From NCBI RefSeq assembly GCF_000426065.1, contig NZ_KE384491.1, positions 1 through 64,000 on the forward strand: 64,000 bases of DNA, written 5' to 3'. This stretch comes from Mycobacterium sp. URHD0025 (GTDB taxonomy: Bacteria; Actinomycetota; Actinomycetes; Mycobacteriales; Mycobacteriaceae). Under the pieces are notes generated by a model that was given only the letters and a program-made list of their open reading frames with translations, was not told the origin of the DNA and did not search any database. Both the position numbers and the translations under genes were made by a program. This document shows positions 25,965 through 33,825 of this stretch, piece by piece (position 1 is the stretch's first letter; every line of letters begins with the position of its first letter).

Positions 25965-27611
25965 TCAGTCGCTCAGATCCTGGTGGATGTCGAAGCCCTT
26001 GTAGCCGGCCGCGGCCACCTCGGCGATGATCTCGCCGTACACGCCGAAACCGCCCACGAACGGCATGAACACACGCGGCTTACCCGGGATGTTCGCCCCG
26101 AGATACCATGAATTGGCCTGCGGCATAAGTGTTTCAGCGGCGCGTCGGCTGCATTCGGCCACCCATTCGGCGGCAGCTTCCGCACGCGCCTCGATCGCCG
26201 GGGCGCCCTGGGCGTCGAGGTAGCCGATCGCATCGGCCACCCAGTTCACGTGCAACTCCGAATGCAGCACCATGTTGGCCAGCACCGAAGGGGCGCCGGG
26301 GCCCGCGATGTTGAACAGGTTCGGAAAGCCCGGGACACCGAGGCCGAGGTAGGTTGCCGGCCCTTCTGCCCACGCCTCGTTGAGAGTCCGTCCGTCGCGG
26401 CCCACCACGTTGAGCTTCTGGACCGATCCCGTCATCGCGTCGAACCCGGTGGCCAGTACCAGGGCATCCAGTTCGTAGTGCGCATCGGTGGTGTCGAGAC
26501 CGGATGGGTCGATGCGCTCGATGGGCGTGGCCCGCAGATTCACCAATGAGACATTGTCCCGGTTGTAGGTCTGGAAGTAGTTGTCGTCGGTGCAGATTCG
26601 CTTGGCCCCGATCGGATGGTCCTTGGGAATCAGCACGTCGGCGACCGCGGGATCGTCGATCACGGACCGCACCTTCTCTTCCCAGAACAACCGCGCGGTG
26701 TCATTGGCCTCGATGGTCACCAACTGGTCCGGGAATGCCTTGGAGAACAACACTCCACCCAGCTCCCAGCGCCGCTCGTAGGTCTGCCGCAGCTCCTCGG
26801 CGGAGACCTCCAGGGCGGACTTGGGATGGGGCTGGTGCGGTGAGCCACCGCCGCTGAGCATCGAGAGCCTGCGCCGCTCGGCATAACCGGCTTTCTGCGC
26901 GGCGCGCGTCTGGTCATCGAGCGGAATGTTGCCGGCCGGCACGCTGTAGTTCGGGGTCCGCTGGAAGACGTAGAGCTGTGCGGCCTCTTTGGCGATGCAC
27001 GGGATCGCCTGGATACCCGAGGATCCCGTGCCGATCACGCCGACCCGCTTGCCGGTGAAATCAACGCCGTCGTGCGGCCAGTGCGCGGTGTGGTAGACCT
27101 CGCCCGCGAACGAGTCGAGGCCCGCGATCGCCGGGATGTTCGCGTTCGACAGCGGTCCGACGGCCAGGATGCAGAACCGCGCGGATACCGTGTCACCGCG
27201 ATCGGTGCGGACCTCCCAGCGCAGCGTCTTCTCGTCGAGCACCATGTCGGTCACCCGGGTCCCGAAGGAGATGTCGCGCCGCAGGTCGAACCGGTCGGCC
27301 ACGTGGTTGAGATAGGCCAAGATCTCCGGCTGGGTGGCGTACTTCTCCGTCCAGTTCCACTCCTGCTCAAGGTCGGGGTCGAACGAGTAGGAATAGTCGA
27401 CACTCTCGACGTCGCAGCGGGCCCCCGGATAGCGGTTCCAGTACCAGACGCCGCCCACGCCGTCGGCCGCCTCGAACACCCGCACCGAAAGACCTTGGGA
27501 GCGAAGGCGATGCAGCGCGTACAGCCCGGCGAAACCGGCTCCCACCACCACCACATCCACCGCTGGAGCGGTTCGTTCGGCGGTACCTGACGGAGCTGGC
27601 TGGGCTGTCAC
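25965..27611 (-). CDS. Flavin-containing Baeyer-Villiger monooxygenase
   Basis: The 548-residue class B flavoprotein monooxygenase inserts one oxygen atom next to a carbonyl, turning a ketone into an ester or lactone with NADPH and O2. The FAD motif is VVVVGAGFAGLYALHRL near residues 20–36, the NADPH motif is VGVIGTGSSGIQAI, and between them is the diagnostic FxGxxxHxxxWP fingerprint (FAGEVYHTAHWP). It is most like cyclohexanone/cyclopentanone-type enzymes. The GTG start follows AAAGGCAACACA. It is divergent from two SDR genes; a linked esterase (37001) could open the lactone. The substrate is unproven. Confidence 0.9.
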   Translation of the reverse strand: MTAQPAPSGTAERTAPAVDVVVVGAGFAGLYALHRLRSQGLSVRVFEAADGVGGVWYWNRYPGARCDVESVDYSYSFDPDLEQEWNWTEKYATQPEILAYLNHVADRFDLRRDISFGTRVTDMVLDEKTLRWEVRTDRGDTVSARFCILAVGPLSNANIPAIAGLDSFAGEVYHTAHWPHDGVDFTGKRVGVIGTGSSGIQAIPCIAKEAAQLYVFQRTPNYSVPAGNIPLDDQTRAAQKAGYAERRRLSMLSGGGSPHQPHPKSALEVSAEELRQTYERRWELGGVLFSKAFPDQLVTIEANDTARLFWEEKVRSVIDDPAVADVLIPKDHPIGAKRICTDDNYFQTYNRDNVSLVNLRATPIERIDPSGLDTTDAHYELDALVLATGFDAMTGSVQKLNVVGRDGRTLNEAWAEGPATYLGLGVPGFPNLFNIAGPGAPSVLANMVLHSELHVNWVADAIGYLDAQGAPAIEARAEAAAEWVAECSRRAAETLMPQANSWYLGANIPGKPRVFMPFVGGFGVYGEIIAEVAAAGYKGFDIHQDLSD

Positions 27612-27630
27612 TGTGTTGCCTTTCGCTTCA

Positions 27631-27657
27631 TGGTTCGGATCGTCACGTTACGAACCA
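27631..27657. promoter_or_regulatory. Inverted repeat upstream of the BVMO, operator candidate
   Basis: TGGTTCG (27631–27637) and CGAACCA (27651–27657) are perfect 7-bp arms 13 nt apart, 20 bp before the BVMO start. Inside them TCGT and ACGA add further symmetry. Position and form suit a repressor or activator site. Confidence 0.5.
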
Positions 27658-27729
27658 CCGGGTGCGCCGGACAGCCGTTGTCCCACTCACCGGTACCTGG
27701 GCTGCCCGGGGGATGGAGGCCCCGGCACT

Positions 27730-27751
27730 GTTCAATCCGTTCCCGTTGAAC
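27730..27751. promoter_or_regulatory. Second inverted repeat in the BVMO/SDR divergent region
   Basis: GTTCAA (27730–27735) and TTGAAC (27746–27751) are perfect 6-bp arms with a 10-nt spacer. They lie about 120 bp upstream of the first SDR and could be a regulator site for the plus-strand pair. Confidence 0.4.
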
Positions 27752-27870
27752 GAGACTTTCCGCCGCGCCTTCAGGACGACGAATATCGTTGCTCCCATAC
27801 TTCGCCGACGCTGCGGCCAGGATCGACACCGAAACCGGGCGAGATTCACCCCTGAAAGGAAGTTGTTGGG

Positions 27871-28647
27871 ATGCAAAAAGATTCGGATAGCTTGTCGGAT
27901 GTCGTAGCGATCGTCACCGGCGGCGCACGCGGCCTTGGCGCGTCGTTCGCCCGGCACATCGTCGCGCGGGGCGGCAAGGTGGTGGTCTCCGACGTGCTCG
28001 ACGACGACGGCGCCGCGCTGGCCGCCGAGCTGGGCGAGGCCGCGCGCTACGTCCACCTCGACGTGACCGATGCGGCGCAGTGGCAATCCGCGGTAGAGCT
28101 CACGGTGACCGAATTCGGCAAGCTCAACGGCCTGGTCAACAACGCGGGAATCTCGACCGGACAGTTCATCGAGCATGAGCCGCTCGATCACTTCCGCACC
28201 GTCCTCGAGATCAACCTGGTCGGCGTCTTCAACGGCCTTCAGGCGGTCATCGCGCCGATGCGGACCGCGGGTGGCGGTTCGATCGTCAACATCTCGTCGG
28301 CGGCCGGCCTGATGGGTCTGGCACTGACCGCCGGCTACGGCGCGTCCAAATGGGGCGTGCGCGGGCTGAGCAAGATCGCCGCGGTGGAACTGGGGCCGGA
28401 CCGTATCCGGGTGAACTCCGTGCATCCAGGCATGACCTACACACCGATGACCGCCCAGATCGGCATCCAACAGGGTGAGGGCAACTATCCCAACACCCCG
28501 ATGGGCCGCGTGGGCGAGGCCGACGAGATCGCCGGCGCCGTCGGTTATCTGCTGTCCGATGCCTCCACCTACGTCACCGGCGCCGAGATCGCCGTCGACG
28601 GCGGTTGGACCGCCGGTCCGACCGTGAAGTACGTGATGGGACAGTGA
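27871..28647 (+). CDS. Short-chain dehydrogenase (SDR), hydroxysteroid-dehydrogenase-like
   Basis: This 258-residue classical SDR interconverts an alcohol and a ketone with NAD(P). The cofactor motif is TGGARGLG (16–23). Asp41 after the second strand (VVVSDV) favours NAD over NADP. The catalytic set is Ser143 region (ISSAAG), Tyr156 and Lys160 (YGASK). It most resembles the 3-alpha/20-beta-hydroxysteroid and carveol-type dehydrogenase group. AAAGGAAG precedes the ATG by 11 bases. The next SDR overlaps its end, so both belong to one operon divergent from the BVMO. Making the ketone for that enzyme is an inferred role. Confidence 0.87.
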   Translation: MQKDSDSLSDVVAIVTGGARGLGASFARHIVARGGKVVVSDVLDDDGAALAAELGEAARYVHLDVTDAAQWQSAVELTVTEFGKLNGLVNNAGISTGQFIEHEPLDHFRTVLEINLVGVFNGLQAVIAPMRTAGGGSIVNISSAAGLMGLALTAGYGASKWGVRGLSKIAAVELGPDRIRVNSVHPGMTYTPMTAQIGIQQGEGNYPNTPMGRVGEADEIAGAVGYLLSDASTYVTGAEIAVDGGWTAGPTVKYVMGQ

Positions 28648-28652
28648 ACAGC

Positions 28653-29444
28653 ATGAAACGACTTGAGGGCCGCCGGATCCTGGTGACCGGCGCAGGATCT
28701 GGCATCGGACAGGCCACCGCGCTGCGACTGCTCGACGAAGGTGCCGCGGTGGTCGGCGCCGACATCTCCGCCGACGGCCTGGAGATCGCCCGGCAGAGCG
28801 CGCAGCAGGCCGGTGCCGCCGACCGCCTCACCGCGCTGACGATGGACATCGGCGACGAGGCATCGGTGATCGCCGGCGTCCGCACCGCGGTCGAGACGCT
28901 CGGCGGCCTCGACTCCGTGGTCAACGCCGCGGGCATGCTGCGCGCGGTGCACACCCATCAGATGAGTCTGCAGGAATGGAACCAGATCATCGGCGTCAAC
29001 CTCACGGGGACGTTCCTGGTGATCCGCGAGACCTTGCCGGCACTGCTGGACAATTCGCAGAGTGCGATCGTGAACTTCAGTTCCACCTCGGCGGCGTTCG
29101 CCCACCCGTACATGGCGGCCTATGCGGCCAGCAAGGGCGGCATCCAGGCGATGACCCATGCCCTCGCCCTCGAATACGGCAAGCAGGGGCTCCGTGCGGT
29201 CAGCGTGGCGCCGGGCAGCATCAAGTCCGGAATCACCGACGCCACACCGGGACTCGTTCCGGCCGACACCGATTGGTCATTGTTCGCCAAATTGTCGCCC
29301 ATCATGCCGACCGACCTGGATTCCGGTGGCGCCGGGATGGGTGCACCGTCCGCGGTGGCCGGCGTGATCGCGATGCTGGTCTCCGACGACGGTGCGTTCA
29401 TCAGCGGCACCGAGATCCGTATCGACGGCGGAACCCACGCGTAA
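28653..29444 (+). CDS. Short-chain dehydrogenase (SDR)
   Basis: The 263-residue classical SDR has TGAGSGIG (12–19), an acidic residue at the end of strand 2 (VVGADIS) pointing to NAD, NAAG, and the catalytic residues Ser144, Tyr157 and Lys161 (YAASK). The ATG (MKRLEGRRILVTG) was preferred, but a GTG at 28644 overlapping the previous stop as GTGA is a valid alternative adding three residues. It follows the first SDR directly. A strong terminator hairpin lies after its stop. Confidence 0.85.
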   Translation: MKRLEGRRILVTGAGSGIGQATALRLLDEGAAVVGADISADGLEIARQSAQQAGAADRLTALTMDIGDEASVIAGVRTAVETLGGLDSVVNAAGMLRAVHTHQMSLQEWNQIIGVNLTGTFLVIRETLPALLDNSQSAIVNFSSTSAAFAHPYMAAYAASKGGIQAMTHALALEYGKQGLRAVSVAPGSIKSGITDATPGLVPADTDWSLFAKLSPIMPTDLDSGGAGMGAPSAVAGVIAMLVSDDGAFISGTEIRIDGGTHA

Positions 29445-29457
29445 TCGCGTCCAGACG

Positions 29458-29493
29458 ACGACGGGCGGCGCTGACATCGGCGCCGCCCGTCGT
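29458..29493. terminator. Bidirectional terminator between convergent genes
   Basis: A perfect 14-bp stem (ACGACGGGCGGCGC with GCGCCGCCCGTCGT) and 8-nt loop lie between the SDR stop at 29444 and the convergent oxygenase stop at 29507. The plus-strand side is followed by GTCTCGTAAT. Confidence 0.8.
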
Positions 29494-29506
29494 GTCTCGT
29501 AATGAC

Positions 29507-30589
29507 CTACGGGGAAACGGCCTTCGACTCGCCGACCACCGTCGCAAGGCCGACGTGAGCATCGCGCCACAACCGCTGCACCGCGCTGGTGCGGCGCAGC
29601 GCGTCAACGCCTGAATGACAGACGATCTCGTCGATCGCACGCACGGCACGGCGGGCCGCGGCGATCTGATCCCGGCGCGCGCGTGCCCGCATGCCCGGGT
29701 CGATCGGCCCGTCCAGCACCCGGTTGAACGACGCCGTGAGCGTGTCGAGCAGCACCAGCCGCGAAGCCCGGATCTCGGCGGCCGCGTGTTCCTCGACCGG
29801 GCCGTCGGCGCCCGCCGTCTCGACATGGTGGGCCAGGACGCCCTCGGCCATGCCGATCACCGCGGCCGTGATCCCCAGCGGCGCAATGGTGCTCAGCGGA
29901 ATGTGGTAGATCGGGTTGCGCAGGCCGGCGTGTCCCGCCGCGGTGCCGTCGACGATGCGGTTGTGGTTCAGCAACCGATGCGCGGGAATGAACACGTCCT
30001 CGATCGCGATACTCTTGCTTCCGGTGCCGATCAACCCGATCGCGTCCCAGGAACCCTCCACCACGCGCAGATCGGCTTGCGGCACAAGCGAATAGCCCAA
30101 TCCGTCGGTATCGCCTGCGCCGACCGCACGCGCCCCGACGACGACCCACTCACAGTGATCGATCGCCGCGACCGAACGCCACTCGCCTGTGAGGCGATAA
30201 CCGCCGTCGACGGGCAGGAGCACTCCGGCAGGCGTGTGCGCCGAGGCGATCCAGACGTCGGGGTCGGCCTCCCACACCTCGTCACGCAGGCGCCGGTCGG
30301 CCGAGGCCAGTGCCCACGGCGGCACCCCGACCGAGCCGGCGACCCACCCCGCCGAACCGTCCAGCCGGGCGATCTCGAGGACAGCCTCGGCGAAGTCGCC
30401 CGGATGGGTCTCGATACCGCCGAACTCCACGGGCTGCAACATGTGCATCACCCCGGACTCGCGCAGCGCGTCGACCGTGCGAGTGTCGAGCCGGCCCAGC
30501 GACTCGTTGACGGGCCCGAGCGCCTGTATCCGGTCGGCATTGTCACTGATGCCGTCCAGAACGTCCCTGGTCATTTCCACACCACGCAT
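29507..30589 (-). CDS. Acyl-CoA-dehydrogenase-fold flavin monooxygenase, HsaA-like
   Basis: The 360-residue protein has the acyl-CoA dehydrogenase fold in its HsaA / p-hydroxyphenylacetate hydroxylase C2 form (group D flavin monooxygenase oxygenase subunit). Signs are SGVMHMLQPVEFGGIETHP, SAGWVAGSVGVPPWALAS and a middle-domain YRLTGEWRSVAAIDHCEWVV where dehydrogenases carry a Thr-Glu-Pro segment. Such enzymes use reduced flavin from a separate reductase, and none is visible here. The start at 30589 has AAGGGAG six bases upstream. It is divergent from the IclR gene, which probably controls it. Confidence 0.78.
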   Translation of the reverse strand: MRGVEMTRDVLDGISDNADRIQALGPVNESLGRLDTRTVDALRESGVMHMLQPVEFGGIETHPGDFAEAVLEIARLDGSAGWVAGSVGVPPWALASADRRLRDEVWEADPDVWIASAHTPAGVLLPVDGGYRLTGEWRSVAAIDHCEWVVVGARAVGAGDTDGLGYSLVPQADLRVVEGSWDAIGLIGTGSKSIAIEDVFIPAHRLLNHNRIVDGTAAGHAGLRNPIYHIPLSTIAPLGITAAVIGMAEGVLAHHVETAGADGPVEEHAAAEIRASRLVLLDTLTASFNRVLDGPIDPGMRARARRDQIAAARRAVRAIDEIVCHSGVDALRRTSAVQRLWRDAHVGLATVVGESKAVSP

Positions 30590-30670
30590 CCAAAACTCCC
30601 TTGTCGCACGCATCGCGGGCTGACCACCATGGTCGGGCACGGCAAACAGTGCTTGCGGCATGATCCCGCT

Positions 30671-30695
30671 CAGTGAGATCGTGAGTGATTCACTG
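30671..30695. promoter_or_regulatory. Palindrome in the oxygenase/IclR divergent promoter
   Basis: AGTGATTCACT (30684–30694) is a perfect palindrome around a central T. CAGTGA at 30671–30676 repeats one arm and pairs with TCACTG at 30690–30695. It lies in the 128-bp region between the IclR gene and its divergent neighbour, where an IclR autoregulatory operator would be expected. Confidence 0.5.
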
Positions 30696-30717
30696 TTCGA
30701 CGTCCTAGGGGGCGCAG

Positions 30718-31608
30718 GTGCCGGGATCCACCAGCAACGCGACATCACGGCCACGTGCCGAACAACGCGACACGGCCGTGTCGATGGTGGATCGCGTCGC
30801 GCTGATCCTCAACGCCTTCGACGAACCCGGCAAGCATCTGCGGCTGGACCAGATCGCCAGCCGCACAGGGCTGCCCAGATCCTCGGTGCACCGGATTCTC
30901 AAACAGTTGCACAGCGCCGGCCTCCTGAAACACCGGCCGGACGGCTACGCACTGGCCGCGTCGCCGCTGCCGGTCACCAGAATGGTCGATCACTCGCAAT
31001 TGCGCAGTGTGGCCTCTCCGACCCTGTCGCGACTGCATGCCGACACCGGACTGGTGGTGCACCTCGGGGTGCTCTTCGGCGGTGATGTGGTCTACCTCGA
31101 CAAGGTGGCCGGGCGCAACAGCGCCGTAGTGCCCACCCGCGTCGCCGGACACACGCCCGCGCACGCCAGCGCACTGGGCAAGACCATGCTGGCCCAGCTT
31201 CCCGCCGAGGAGGTGGACGCCGTCCTGGGCCCGCGGCTGATCCGGTCCACCCGGTCGACCATCGGCGATCTGGAAACCCTGCACCGCGAACTGGCCAGGA
31301 TCCGCTCCCGGCACGGGCTCGCCTACGACAACGAGGAACTGGCGATCGGACTGACCAGCGTCGCGGCACCGTTGCGCTCGGCCGACGGCGAGGTGGCAGG
31401 CCTGTCCCTGACCGGTGCCGTGCCGTTGCACCGTTTGCAGCGCACCGCCCCGTTCGTGATCCGGGCCGCGCGGCACATATCGCGGCAGCTGGGCTCCCAA
31501 GAAACCGGCGCCCGGGATTCCGCATCGATTGCCCCCTCCCAAGCGCAGGCCACCGACAACCTGCTGTCCCGGGTATTGCGGACCCTGACCTCCGACGCCT
31601 GGGTCTGA
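30718..31608 (+). CDS. IclR-family transcriptional regulator
   Basis: The 296-residue protein has an N-terminal winged helix-turn-helix (about residues 23–85: LDQIASRTGLPRSSVHRILK) and a C-terminal IclR effector-binding domain (VVHLGVLFGGDVVYLDKVAG, then AHASALGKTMLAQL). IclR proteins commonly control catabolic operons in response to small carboxylic acids or aromatic compounds. The GTG start has a GGGGG stretch upstream, and an in-frame GTG at VSMVDRV is possible. It is divergent from the HsaA-like gene and next to a second one, so both are plausible targets. Confidence 0.87.
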   Translation: MPGSTSNATSRPRAEQRDTAVSMVDRVALILNAFDEPGKHLRLDQIASRTGLPRSSVHRILKQLHSAGLLKHRPDGYALAASPLPVTRMVDHSQLRSVASPTLSRLHADTGLVVHLGVLFGGDVVYLDKVAGRNSAVVPTRVAGHTPAHASALGKTMLAQLPAEEVDAVLGPRLIRSTRSTIGDLETLHRELARIRSRHGLAYDNEELAIGLTSVAAPLRSADGEVAGLSLTGAVPLHRLQRTAPFVIRAARHISRQLGSQETGARDSASIAPSQAQATDNLLSRVLRTLTSDAWV

Positions 31609-31630
31609 GAGCGCAGGCTTCCAGCGCCGG

Positions 31631-32728
31631 CTACCAGAGGATTTCGTCGACCTCCATGCCGAACGAGTGGCGGCCGACGAGGGCCAATACCTGGTCCACA
31701 TTGCTGGCCACGTGGGTCTGCGCGGTCTGGACGTCGCGCCACACCCGTTCCACCAGTGGGTCCTCGCTGTCGCGGCCACCTGAGTGGGCGATGAACGTCC
31801 GGATCGCCGCGACAGCGCGTTCGGAGGCCAGCACCTGGTCCCGGCGCGACCGCAGCACCAGATCGGTGTCCGGGGCGGTGCCGGCACGCACACAGTCCAT
31901 GAGATCGCCGAGGTTGCGTTCGATCTGCCTGACCGACAACTCGAGGTCGCTGCCCGCCATGGCCACCGGATCAACCGGCGAGCCGGCCCGGGGCTGCAAC
32001 GCCGAGAGAATGTTCTCGGCGGCGCCCAGCAGAGGGACCGTGCCGGTGTGGGTGTACATGGTCGGTTGCGGCAGTCGATACAGCGGAGCCAGCGTGCCGA
32101 GCTGCTCGCCGCTGACCCAGCCGAACGTGCGGTACCGCGGCACCAGCGCACCCGAGACGACGACATCGTGAGCGCCGATGCCTCTCAATCCCACGCTGTT
32201 CCAGGTGGATTCGACGACATAGTCAGCTCGTGGCACCAGGGCCACCAGGAAATCCTGGGCGGCACCGTCCTCACCGACGAGTACCGCTGCGGCCATGAGC
32301 CACGACGAGTGCAGGATTCCGGTGCACCGGCTCCATCTGCCGGACAACCGGAAGTCGTCACCGACCCGTTCCAGGCGGCCCGTCGGGGCGTACGACTCAC
32401 AGACCAGCGTCCGCTGATCCCGCCCCCAGACGTCGCGCTGGGCGCGCTCGTCGAACAGCGACAGATGCCAGGTGTTGACGCCCAACCATCCCGCCAGCCA
32501 CCCGGTGGAGGTACATGCCGCTGACAGGTCGCGGGTGGCCGCCAGGTACTCGGCCGGATCGGCCTCCATCCCGCCGAACGCCTTGGGTCGCAGCATCGCA
32601 AAGAACCCCGCATCGTGCAGGCCACCGATCACCGAGGGCTCGACGGCACCGGTGCTGTCGACATCGGCGGCGGCATCGGCGATCGCCGGCAATGCCTGGC
32701 GCACCGCGGCGCGCACGTTCTGCGTCAT
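31631..32728 (-). CDS. Second HsaA-like flavin monooxygenase (acyl-CoA dehydrogenase fold)
   Basis: The 365-residue protein is a paralogue of the gene at 29507 in fold: AGFFAMLRPKAFGGMEADP, STGWLAGWLGVNTWHLSLF and FRLSGRWSRCTGILHSSW. The GRWS segment is shared with the HsaA / p-hydroxyphenylacetate hydroxylase C2 group rather than true dehydrogenases. The start MTQNVRAAVRQ was preferred over an in-frame extension of 32 codons, as it leaves room for the divergent neighbour's promoter. It is convergent with iclR with 22 bp between stops. Confidence 0.78.
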   Translation of the reverse strand: MTQNVRAAVRQALPAIADAAADVDSTGAVEPSVIGGLHDAGFFAMLRPKAFGGMEADPAEYLAATRDLSAACTSTGWLAGWLGVNTWHLSLFDERAQRDVWGRDQRTLVCESYAPTGRLERVGDDFRLSGRWSRCTGILHSSWLMAAAVLVGEDGAAQDFLVALVPRADYVVESTWNSVGLRGIGAHDVVVSGALVPRYRTFGWVSGEQLGTLAPLYRLPQPTMYTHTGTVPLLGAAENILSALQPRAGSPVDPVAMAGSDLELSVRQIERNLGDLMDCVRAGTAPDTDLVLRSRRDQVLASERAVAAIRTFIAHSGGRDSEDPLVERVWRDVQTAQTHVASNVDQVLALVGRHSFGMEVDEILW

Positions 32729-32802
32729 CAGTGCCGCCCTATCCTGCCCGTCGGGTATGTCACCATCGTGGATACCATTCGTCGCCCCTCCCAGGAGGTC
32801 AT

Positions 32803-33825
32803 ATGGCCGAGCCGCCCGGTGCACCCGGAGTCGATCCCGGCGTCTCGGATACTGAATCGATTGCCGTCCTGCGCGATTCGACGTCGTCCAGGTTGCTGCA
32901 ACCTGTCCGTCACGGCGGTCGTGCGGCGTCCCGATCGGCCTCGGAAGCAGCCGATTTCGTCGTCGCGGTGGCCGGTCTCGCCGAGCGCGACGGTTCCGGT
33001 GGGTGGCTGGCCGGAGCGCTGAATGCCGCTGCGTACGCGGTCGCCGGCCTGGACGACGCTGCCGCCGAACGGGTGTGGGGCGCCGACACCGCCGCGCTGG
33101 TCACCGCGTGCGCGGAACCGGCGGGGCGGTTGACCACCGGCCGCGGGAAGCGCCGGCTGACCGGGCGGTGGGAGTCGGTGACCGGAGCCGTGTTCGCGGA
33201 CTGGATGCTCCTGAGCGCCCTGGACGAGGATGACCGGGGTTCGGTCCGCTACGTCCTTCTCCCCCGCGATGCCGTGCAGATCGACCGGCACGCCCACCGG
33301 CGCGGACTGGACGCGGCGGGAATCGGGGATGTCACGGTGTCCGACGTGATCGTCGATGCCGTGTTCTCGCACCCCGACGAAAGCCCCTCTGAAAAAAGCG
33401 AATTCGGTGAATCCCCGATCTCGTACCGGGTTCTGGCCGGTGCCGGGCAGGCCGCTGCCGTGGTCGGCGCCGCAGCCGGCGTGTGGCGGGCACACGTCGG
33501 TCAGGTCCGCCAACGCCTGGCCACCTCGTACGGCAGCGAGGACACCACCGAACTGACCTCGTCGGCGGTCCTGGTCGCCAAGGCGGAATCGGACATCGAC
33601 GCCGCGCGGCTGCAACTCGTCACGTCGCTGAGCGCCGATACGCCCGCCGCCACGACAGCGCTGTGCCAGGCCGTCACTCGTGCCCGCAACGCCGCCGACC
33701 AGCTCCTGAGCAGCGGCAGCCGCCACGCGCTGGATGCGACGGATCCGGTGGCCCGGCTGTGGTTCGACGTCCTAGCCGGATACCGCCTGACGATCCGAAG
33801 CGTCCAGCAGCCCACCGTCGACTGA
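32803..33825 (+). CDS. Third, shortened acyl-CoA-dehydrogenase-fold protein
   Basis: The 340-residue protein shares the layout of its two neighbours (GSGGWLAGALNAAAYAV, RRLTGRWESVTGAVFADWML, then a C-terminal helical domain). The N-terminal helical region is shorter and several otherwise conserved segments are lost or altered, for example SHPDESPSEKSEFGESPIS in place of the usual middle-to-C-terminal join. It may be a non-catalytic partner or a diverging copy. The ATG has AGGAGG five bases upstream, so it is probably expressed. Its end overlaps the convergent acyltransferase by 54 bp. Confidence 0.72.
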   Translation: MAEPPGAPGVDPGVSDTESIAVLRDSTSSRLLQPVRHGGRAASRSASEAADFVVAVAGLAERDGSGGWLAGALNAAAYAVAGLDDAAAERVWGADTAALVTACAEPAGRLTTGRGKRRLTGRWESVTGAVFADWMLLSALDEDDRGSVRYVLLPRDAVQIDRHAHRRGLDAAGIGDVTVSDVIVDAVFSHPDESPSEKSEFGESPISYRVLAGAGQAAAVVGAAAGVWRAHVGQVRQRLATSYGSEDTTELTSSAVLVAKAESDIDAARLQLVTSLSADTPAATTALCQAVTRARNAADQLLSSGSRHALDATDPVARLWFDVLAGYRLTIRSVQQPTVD

